Source: JAAYJR01 sp964563975
Lineage (GTDB): Bacteria; Bacteroidota; Bacteroidia; Bacteroidales; Prolixibacteraceae
DNA length: 19,990 bases
Direction: 5' to 3'
Assembly: GCA_964563975.1 (NCBI GenBank)
Contig: CAZLZJ010000042.1
Coordinates: 1 to 19,990 of the forward strand
In this document: positions 14,450 through 19,990 of the stretch, one piece after another
Layout: each line of letters starts with the position of its first letter
How positions within the stretch are numbered: the stretch's first letter is position 1
Notes under the pieces: generated by a model
What the model was told of the DNA's origin: nothing
Database searches by the model: none
Seen by the model: only the letters and a program-made list of their open reading frames with translations
Position numbers and translations under genes: made by a program

Positions 14450-15493
14450 ATGCAATCAATCATAAAGAGTTATTGTAAACTTTTGGTATTAACCTTTTTT
14501 GTATTTGCCTCCTGTATTCCGGTTAAAACATTAACCGTAGATTTTCCTGTCCCGGCAGAAAAAGAACTACCGGATACTATACAAAGTCTTGCTATCGTTG
14601 CGCAGTATAACAATGAAAAATTTTCAGACCTTCCCGGAGATTCATTACAAAAAATATTATACAAAAAAAAGTTTAGTCTTGATACTGTAATTTACGACCT
14701 TATGATGGCTGACACTACAATTCAGGTTTTAGGTCAGTTGCTTTTTGAATCGGGACGATATGATTATATTATTCCTGAAAACCGATTTATTGAACCTGAA
14801 GGTCAACCACAGGCATCATCAATGCTATCGTGGAACCAGGTAAATTCAATATGCAAAATATTTAATACAGATGCAGTGCTTTCACTCGATCATATTGCAG
14901 CAAGAGTAATAACATCATATGGCAATAAATCATATTATGATCCTTATATGAGCGGATTCTACTCATTGGCAGCAGTGGAGATGAAAATCGGCTACGAAGC
15001 CATATTCAGGGTTTATGATCCGAAAGGTGAAAAAATACTTCATCGTGAATTTATTAAAGACACCTTAATTTGGGAAGATGCCGATGCTTCGCTGCACAAC
15101 CTGCTAAAAAGATTTACTCCTGCTAAAACGGGACTTATTGAAGCAGGAATTGAAATTGCATTGGACCTTGCAAATAATATATCAGTGCAATGGCTTATAC
15201 AAAGAAGAAAACTATTCATAAGGGGAAACTCAAAAATGAAATATGCAGCTGATTTAGCTGCCTCAAACAACTGGCTGACTGCCATGGCTGTATGGAAAGA
15301 AATTGAAGAACATACAAAATCACGGTCATTAAAAAGCAAAGCTTTGCTAAACACGGCAGTGGCATATGAAATGCTTGGCGATATAGACCAGGCAATATCC
15401 TGGGCATTGAAATCATACAAAACTCAATTCCGTCCTTTAACTTATGAGTACCTGGAAATTTTAAAAATACGAAAACGCGAATCAAAAAATTAG
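14450..15493 (+). CDS. DUF6340 family lipoprotein with C-terminal TPR
   Basis: Lipoprotein of 347 residues that I recognise as DUF6340, a Bacteroidota family of unknown function. The signal peptide ends in lipobox F-A-S-C with the modified cysteine at residue 22. The middle contains S-L-A-I-V-A, a conserved L-L-F-E-S-G-R-Y-D segment and N-T-D-A-V-L-S-L-D, reminiscent of envelope proteins that sense or bind a partner. Residues about 260-328 form two TPR-like helix pairs (N-N-W-L-T-A-M-A-V-W and A-Y-E-M-L-G-D-I-D-Q-A). No acidic export signal follows the cysteine. It directly follows the VWA gene with a 16-base gap, suggesting that the two periplasmic products work together. The domain name is from memory; no reaction is assigned. 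Confidence 0.75.
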   Translation: MQSIIKSYCKLLVLTFFVFASCIPVKTLTVDFPVPAEKELPDTIQSLAIVAQYNNEKFSDLPGDSLQKILYKKKFSLDTVIYDLMMADTTIQVLGQLLFESGRYDYIIPENRFIEPEGQPQASSMLSWNQVNSICKIFNTDAVLSLDHIAARVITSYGNKSYYDPYMSGFYSLAAVEMKIGYEAIFRVYDPKGEKILHREFIKDTLIWEDADASLHNLLKRFTPAKTGLIEAGIEIALDLANNISVQWLIQRRKLFIRGNSKMKYAADLAASNNWLTAMAVWKEIEEHTKSRSLKSKALLNTAVAYEMLGDIDQAISWALKSYKTQFRPLTYEYLEILKIRKRESKN

Positions 15494-15530
15494 CTGTTCC
15501 TGCATCGCCGGAGACCTGTTGATATACAAA

Positions 15531-16709
15531 CTACCATTTCACATCATCGTTTTTCAGTATTGCATACCCCGGCCTGGGGTTATCATCTGAAAAGACTTTC
15601 ATCAATTCATACGGCTCTATCGTAATACCCTTTTCCGAAATCTCACCATTTCTGTCAAGAATTGAAAACAAATTTAATTTAAGATACTTTGCAAGAAACG
15701 GATATACTGCTTTTCTCTTTGAGAATTCATAACCATGCCCCTCATTAGGAAAATGTACATTTTTCACCTTGTCTTTCACACCCATAAGTTTATAAATATA
15801 CTGTATATGAGGATATTCCACTTCAGGAGTATTTTTTGTCCAGTCATCTCCGTCAGAAACAAGAATCATCGGCCTTGGAGCTGCAAGCGCTGCAATTTCC
15901 ACATTATTAGTTTGGTATTCAGATCTTTTATGAATGGGCATTCCGCTTTCACATACACAGCCTCCAAAAAAATGAGCTGAAACCTGTACCACGGGAGCAG
16001 ATACTTTTATACGATCATCAACTGCAGTAAGAAGAAAAGTCTGGGTTGCCCCTCCTGAAGCTCCCGTAATACCAATACGCCCGGGATCTACATAATCAAG
16101 CGACAATAAAAAATCAAGCGCCCTGATACTGTTCCACAATTGCTGCTTTAAGGCAAGTGGGTGCTTATGCTCCCAGCCCCACTCTTTCATCTCTCCGTAA
16201 CCAACCATATCATAAGAAAACACAACTGCCCCCATTCGGGCAAAAGCTGCACATCTCAGCTGGGCATCATCACGATATCTTCCATAGTCCTCAGGATCGC
16301 TCCAATGACCATGTGCACTTAAAATACCCGCAAGCTTTTTTTTCTTCCCTGCAGGCTGATATAAACTACCTGTAACGAAAACACCGGGTAAGCTTTCAAT
16401 AGCAACATTTACAACGCTATACCCATCATACTCTCTCTCTTTGCCAAACCTTGGATTTAAAGGGGTCCTGGCCGGCTCCGGATCCAAGCCGGCTCCTTTC
16501 ATTATTCCTTTCCTGATTATTCCCGCTCTTTCAATCCACTCTTTTTTTGTGGTATACTTACTCTTCAACTTGTCAATAACTTCACTCCCTTCCTCTTCAC
16601 TATAGTAATGACCTACACATAAACTATCGTTATCCGCCCGGGAGGCAAACCCTGCATAAGAAATAAAGAAAAAAAGGCAATACAAAAAATAGATCTGTTT
16701 CATCTGCAT
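15531..16709 (-). CDS. Secreted acetylxylan-esterase-like alpha/beta hydrolase
   Basis: Exported serine hydrolase of 392 residues with an N-terminal signal peptide ending near residue 23 (hydrophobic core 5-20). The nucleophile elbow is G-I-T-G-A-S-G-G (213-220, S218). Other triad members are probably D286 or D289 in S-D-G-D-D-W and H325 in N-E-G-H-G-Y. It carries G-G-C-V-C-E-S-G (249-256), which I associate with bacterial proteins annotated as acetylxylan esterase or dienelactone-hydrolase-like, and an oxyanion-side H-G-H-W (133-136). A role in removing acyl groups from plant or algal polysaccharides is plausible, yet no glycoside hydrolase or SusC/D pair is nearby. An ATG two codons further in (16703) is equally possible. 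It is convergent with DUF6340 (37 bases) and divergent from DUF6913. Confidence 0.85.
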   Translation of the reverse strand: MQMKQIYFLYCLFFFISYAGFASRADNDSLCVGHYYSEEEGSEVIDKLKSKYTTKKEWIERAGIIRKGIMKGAGLDPEPARTPLNPRFGKEREYDGYSVVNVAIESLPGVFVTGSLYQPAGKKKKLAGILSAHGHWSDPEDYGRYRDDAQLRCAAFARMGAVVFSYDMVGYGEMKEWGWEHKHPLALKQQLWNSIRALDFLLSLDYVDPGRIGITGASGGATQTFLLTAVDDRIKVSAPVVQVSAHFFGGCVCESGMPIHKRSEYQTNNVEIAALAAPRPMILVSDGDDWTKNTPEVEYPHIQYIYKLMGVKDKVKNVHFPNEGHGYEFSKRKAVYPFLAKYLKLNLFSILDRNGEISEKGITIEPYELMKVFSDDNPRPGYAILKNDDVKW

Positions 16710-16750
16710 TTTTTTAATTATAAATTTTTAATTAAAGAATCGGCGCAAAG

Positions 16751-16758
16751 CAAATTTA
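16751..16758 (-). promoter_or_regulatory. Bacteroidota -7 box of the esterase gene
   Basis: Minus-strand TAAATTTG matches TAnnTTTG exactly, 41 bases before the ATG at 16709. Between box and start lies an AT-only direct repeat (TTTTTAATTA at 16711-16720 and 16725-16734), which also forms an 8-base inverted repeat with TAATTAAA at 16729-16736. Confidence 0.45.
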
Positions 16759-16850
16759 TAAAAAGAATTGAAACTCCATGATAACAAAAAAATAAAAAAG
16801 CATTAACTGTTTTATTTATGTTTCTATTTTAATAAAGGAACTCCTTTTAT

Positions 16851-16858
16851 TACTTTTG
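16851..16858 (+). promoter_or_regulatory. Bacteroidota -7 box of DUF6913-dapA
   Basis: TACTTTTG matches TAnnTTTG exactly and ends only seven bases before the ATG at 16866. With the usual start-site distance the transcript would begin at or within a few bases of the start codon. Confidence 0.5.
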
Positions 16859-16865
16859 TATTTGT

Positions 16866-17384
16866 ATGGGATTAATAGAAAAATACGCAAACAGAAAGCT
16901 CTTAAAAAAGGCTGAACTGGTAAAAAGAAAAATCAAGATACCCCGGCCGGAAGCAGTAAAAAAAGTAGGGATCCTTTGGCAGCCATCTGAAACCGATGCT
17001 TATAACTATATGCAAAACTATTTTATGCGAAAGCAGGTAATTGTACGGAATATGTGTATTGATCTTAACTCCAATTTAAAAGCATCGGCAACCAATATTA
17101 TTACATCGAAAGACCTCGACTGGAAAGGCCTTCCAAAGCCGGAGTCATGCAATATCTTTATAAATGCCGAATTTGATCTCCTGTTAAATGTTGCTCTGGT
17201 TCAAAATTTACCGCTAAAATATATTACTGCCTTGAGCCGTGCAAAATTTAAGGTGGGATGGTCGCCGGATGAGCATAATTTTTTTGATCTTAACATTAAA
17301 ATTGGTACTAAACAAGACTCTCTGTATCTTGCCGAACAACAAATTTTTTATCTTAGCCAATTGAATAAAATATCATCAATATGA
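16866..17384 (+). CDS. DUF6913 family protein
   Basis: Small cytoplasmic protein of 172 residues without signal peptide or membrane helix. I believe it belongs to DUF6913, a Bacteroidota family often found just upstream of dapA; no function is known to me. The N-terminus is strongly basic (residues 1-35 hold about eleven K/R). The core has I-L-W-Q-P-S-E, an F-I-N-A-E-F-D-L-L-L-N segment and a conserved K-V-G-W-S-P near residue 130, consistent with an alpha/beta fold. The stop overlaps the dapA start by four bases (ATGA), so the two are translationally coupled and share one promoter. That coupling suggests a role linked to lysine or diaminopimelate synthesis, but only by context. The start is the only ATG before an upstream stop at 16833. 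Confidence 0.75.
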   Translation: MGLIEKYANRKLLKKAELVKRKIKIPRPEAVKKVGILWQPSETDAYNYMQNYFMRKQVIVRNMCIDLNSNLKASATNIITSKDLDWKGLPKPESCNIFINAEFDLLLNVALVQNLPLKYITALSRAKFKVGWSPDEHNFFDLNIKIGTKQDSLYLAEQQIFYLSQLNKISSI

Positions 17385-18259
17385 ACCACGCTTTTAAAGG
17401 AGTCGGAGTTGCTTTAGTGACCCCTTTTACCGAAAACAACCAAATAGATTTTAAGGGACTTGAAAAAGTAGTTATCAACCAGGTCAAAGGTGGCACAGAT
17501 TACCTTGTTGTACTTGGAACAACGGCAGAAACCTCTACTCTGTCGGCTGAAGAAAAATATGAAGTTGTAAACTTTGTTAAAGAAAAAGCATCCGGATTGC
17601 CGGTTGTTGTGGGAATGGGGGATAATGACACTCAAAGAATTCTCAAAAATATTGAATCTTTTGATCTTGAGGGAGTCAGTGGGTTGCTTATTGTAACTCC
17701 TTATTACAATAAGCCGTCGCAAAAAGGTTTATTTAATCATTATTCTGAAATTGCCTCTGCTACCCCTTTACCAATAATTTTATACAACGTTCCTTCAAGA
17801 ACCGGTGTAAACCTTGAAGCTGACACTGTCATCAGGCTTGCAGAATTTTCTGAAAAGATCATTGCTGTAAAAGAGGCATCGGGCGATCTTACTCAAATTT
17901 CAAAAATCATCAAATATTCACCTGAAAAATTTTCGGTAATTTCAGGAGATGATGCATTTACCCTACCCATGATTGCCCTCGGCGCCCGGGGTGTCATCTC
18001 GGTAATTGCAAATGCCTTGCCTAAGGAGTTGAGCAATCTTACTCATAGTGCCCTCAATGAAAAATACGATACTGCACGAAAACAGCATCATCAACTATCG
18101 GAGCTCTTCAAATTACTGTTTAAAGAAGGAAATCCTGCCGGCGTAAAAGCCCTGCTAAATACTATGGGTCTTATTAACAACAAATTGCGTTCACCACTTT
18201 TCCCTGTCAGTCATCAAACATATATTGAGATAGATAAAGCCCGGAAACAGATTAGCTGA
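17381..18259 (+). CDS. dapA: 4-hydroxy-tetrahydrodipicolinate synthase
   Basis: Condenses pyruvate with aspartate semialdehyde in the first committed step to diaminopimelate and lysine, supplying peptidoglycan precursors. The 292 residues are complete. The Schiff-base lysine is K164 in V-K-E-A-S-G-D; the catalytic triad is formed by T48 in G-T-T-A-E (46-50), Y108/Y109 in T-P-Y-Y-N-K-P (106-112) and Y135 in Y-N-V-P-S-R-T-G, whose R140 binds the carboxylate of aspartate semialdehyde. G-D-D (189-191) and G-A-R-G-V-I-S (201-207) follow as expected. It is the second gene of a coupled pair with DUF6913 and is convergent with the thioredoxin gene across 39 bases, in which I see no clear terminator. 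Confidence 0.96.
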   Translation: MNHAFKGVGVALVTPFTENNQIDFKGLEKVVINQVKGGTDYLVVLGTTAETSTLSAEEKYEVVNFVKEKASGLPVVVGMGDNDTQRILKNIESFDLEGVSGLLIVTPYYNKPSQKGLFNHYSEIASATPLPIILYNVPSRTGVNLEADTVIRLAEFSEKIIAVKEASGDLTQISKIIKYSPEKFSVISGDDAFTLPMIALGARGVISVIANALPKELSNLTHSALNEKYDTARKQHHQLSELFKLLFKEGNPAGVKALLNTMGLINNKLRSPLFPVSHQTYIEIDKARKQIS

Positions 18260-18298
18260 TACATAAATAATATCAACAGGTTTATTTGCAACAAAAAA

Positions 18299-19834
18299 CT
18301 AAAGTTTCATACTTTCGGTCAACTCAAAAAATGTCACCGGTCTGGCAATTATCCTGCGATCACTATCAATAAGAAACATTGTAGGTGTTGCATATATATT
18401 ATACATCTTTGTCACTTCCCCGTCCCACTCTTTTAAATCTGACAAATTATAAAAAACCTCAAATCCTGCTTTCACAACTGCCTTATGCCAATCAGTGAGA
18501 GATTTGTCGAGCGATATAGCTACAACTGTTAAATCCTCGCTATTCAGCTGATCGTACCAGTTTTTAATTTCAGGCAACAATTCATCACAATAGGTGCACC
18601 AACTGGCCCAAAAAACAATTAAAGTTCTCTTTTTTATAACTTGCGACAGAGTAACCGGGTTACCTTTTATATCCTCTGTGGTAAAGTCAGGAACAACTGT
18701 GCCCGGTTTCATATTCTGATATTCCAATCTACGTACAAGTGTTGTTTTATCGTCTGTCTGACAAAGGCCATCAGAATAGTTATCACTTATAAACGATAAC
18801 ACATTGTCCATTTTTAATATTTCAAAACCATTTACTAAATAATCAAGGATAAACTCATACATCGGTCCTTTCTGCAAACCTTGTAGATTATCTGCCGATA
18901 CCTTCTCCACCTCTTCCATTATCAGCATTACAGCTTCAATATAAGCCTGTTCTCTCTGTTTCTTTGTAAACCATTTCTGATTATATGACACCAGATAATT
19001 AAATACTTTGTCTGTTAATACCGATGTATTAATCAAAGACTCATCAGAAAAATCAATATACTTCAAATACTCTTTTTGATAAAATTTTCTCCTTTCATCG
19101 GGTGTGAAAAAGCCGTCTCTAAACGGCTCTGTAAAGCCTTTAATCATCTTTTGAGCAAAAAGGCCTTTATTATCAACAATCAACCCGGAAATGAACATCT
19201 CCCTCTCCATCTGTAACTGATTAAAGCTGTTGGCCCGATCCGAAAACTTTTCCTTCAACTCTTTAAGCTCACCTTCGGTAACCGATTCGCCGGCAGCTGT
19301 CAATCTGTTCCGGTAATAATCTGTCTCCTTTTCCAGCTCTTTTAATTCTCTGTCAAATTTTTTTTCTTCTGCCAAAAAGGCAAACCACAATCTGTTCTCC
19401 TCGGAGCTCAACACCACCAGACTATCGGCAGGCGCTTGAAAATCAGTTTCAAAAGAGATATCTTCATGATTAAAAATAAAATCTAATTGCTGAGGAGATT
19501 CTCCCATAACTCTCGAATAAGTTGTTTGTCCGAATACAAGCCTGTAAACACCGGTTTTACTTTTATCGGAAAAAGTATATTTGATTTCTTTAATTTCCTT
19601 ATTATTAATAATATTTTGAATCAATAAAGTATCAAGAGGTTTAAATTTATCGCCTCTGACGAAGCCAATAACAACGGGATTGTCAGGTTGATTTTTTATC
19701 TTAACATCCAAACTAAATGATTGTGCCTGAGCAAAATCAAAAAAAACAAATATCACTGTTAAACCTGCCAATACACTCCTTAAAAGGTGTATCGGCTTTC
19801 CTGAATGGTTTTTAAAATCAATGGTACTAATCAT
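18299..19834 (-). CDS. Exported TlpA-type thioredoxin-fold protein
   Basis: Protein of 511 residues directed to the periplasm by a signal peptide with a long n-region (hydrophobic core about 21-33, probable cleavage after A-Q-A). The N-terminal third is a beta-rich DUF4369-like domain; a charged helical region rich in E and K follows (about 145-330). The C-terminal 120 residues are a TlpA/ResA domain with active-site W-C-T-Y-C (cysteines 413 and 416) and cis-proline in A-T-P-T (P484). Such proteins reduce disulfides or support cytochrome c maturation and respond to oxidative conditions; its partner is unknown. A GTG at 19873 also opens the frame but would add 13 residues ahead of an adequate signal peptide, so I chose the ATG at 19834. 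Near-consensus -7 sequences (for example CAAACCAA on the plus strand, 19878-19885) lie upstream but none is exact. Confidence 0.88.
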   Translation of the reverse strand: MISTIDFKNHSGKPIHLLRSVLAGLTVIFVFFDFAQAQSFSLDVKIKNQPDNPVVIGFVRGDKFKPLDTLLIQNIINNKEIKEIKYTFSDKSKTGVYRLVFGQTTYSRVMGESPQQLDFIFNHEDISFETDFQAPADSLVVLSSEENRLWFAFLAEEKKFDRELKELEKETDYYRNRLTAAGESVTEGELKELKEKFSDRANSFNQLQMEREMFISGLIVDNKGLFAQKMIKGFTEPFRDGFFTPDERRKFYQKEYLKYIDFSDESLINTSVLTDKVFNYLVSYNQKWFTKKQREQAYIEAVMLIMEEVEKVSADNLQGLQKGPMYEFILDYLVNGFEILKMDNVLSFISDNYSDGLCQTDDKTTLVRRLEYQNMKPGTVVPDFTTEDIKGNPVTLSQVIKKRTLIVFWASWCTYCDELLPEIKNWYDQLNSEDLTVVAISLDKSLTDWHKAVVKAGFEVFYNLSDLKEWDGEVTKMYNIYATPTMFLIDSDRRIIARPVTFFELTESMKL

Positions 19835-19934
19835 AAAAAAATTGCAAGAATGATAAATTAACCGGTTCTGCACATTTCAAACCAACAAAACAAAATTTTC
19901 AATTTTTGTAAATATATAAAGATATTGTAACCTG

Positions 19935-19957
19935 ACATTTTTATAAATAAAAAATGT
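19935..19957. repeat. AT-rich hairpin in the right-hand intergenic region
   Basis: ACATTTTT (19935-19942) and AAAAATGT (19950-19957) form an 8-base stem with a 7-base loop. It lies upstream of the thioredoxin gene near the window edge. It could be part of a terminator of a gene beyond the edge, but no T-run follows directly and the stem has little G/C. The rest of 19835-19990 shows nothing else convincing. Confidence 0.3.
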
Positions 19958-19990
19958 GTTCAATAAAAAATTTCATTCGAATATAATTTA

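Noticed and set aside
15040..15420. 126-codon open frame on the minus strand
   Set aside because: It is a shadow of the DUF6340 TPR region, with low-complexity composition.
18260..18298. Bidirectional terminator between dapA and the thioredoxin gene
   Set aside because: The gap has no inverted repeat with a G/C stem.
1..19990. Mobile element, defence island, CRISPR array or RNA gene
   Set aside because: I found no transposase, integrase, repeat array, tRNA-like cloverleaf or rRNA stretch, and the gene content is metabolic and envelope-related.

Overview
The window looks like a piece of chromosome from a Bacteroidota bacterium, most likely Bacteroidales/Marinilabiliales-like. It is AT-rich. 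Several genes belong to families I know mainly from this phylum (DUF4301, DUF6340, DUF6913, the fused aminolipid acyltransferase). Exact copies of the Bacteroidota -7 promoter box TAnnTTTG sit in front of most transcription units, and Shine-Dalgarno sequences are nearly absent. I see no tRNA, rRNA, CRISPR array, insertion sequence, integrase or phage gene. No gene-free stretch exceeds 300 bases; the longest is 5225-5449. This reads as core chromosome rather than an accessory island.

Layout. Positions 84-1339 hold a secreted alpha/beta-hydrolase lipoprotein. Positions 1352-5224 hold three minus-strand genes: a tetratricopeptide (TPR) protein, a DUF4301 protein that looks like a UDP-sugar pyrophosphorylase relative, and a DUF4197 lipoprotein. 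Positions 5397-8971 form a plus-strand operon: a two-domain O-/N-acyltransferase of the OlsF/GlsA-GlsB (ornithine or glycine lipid) type, a DUF368 polyprenyl-phosphate translocase, and shikimate dehydrogenase (aroE). A low-molecular-weight protein-tyrosine phosphatase (9020-9511) follows from its own promoter and overlaps tail-to-tail with a MaoC hydratase (9486-9950, minus).

Positions 10121-12216 hold an EamA-type transporter and a WecA/TagO-type undecaprenyl-phosphate sugar-1-phosphate transferase. Positions 12346-15493 hold a membrane-anchored von Willebrand A protein and a DUF6340 lipoprotein, probably co-transcribed. Positions 15531-16709 (minus) hold a secreted acetylxylan-esterase-like hydrolase. 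Positions 16866-18259 hold a DUF6913 protein translationally coupled to dapA. Positions 18299-19834 (minus) hold an exported TlpA-type thioredoxin protein.

Themes. Much of the content concerns the envelope: aminolipid synthesis, polyprenyl-phosphate recycling, a polyprenyl-phosphate-using glycosyltransferase, lysine/diaminopimelate synthesis for peptidoglycan, and several exported or lipid-anchored proteins. I did not find a clear undescribed multi-gene system. The best leads are the pyrophosphorylase-like motifs in DUF4301, a shikimate dehydrogenase that seems to lack the usual NADP-binding arginine, a degenerate motif in the aminolipid acyltransferase domain, and possible leaderless transcription of DUF6913-dapA.
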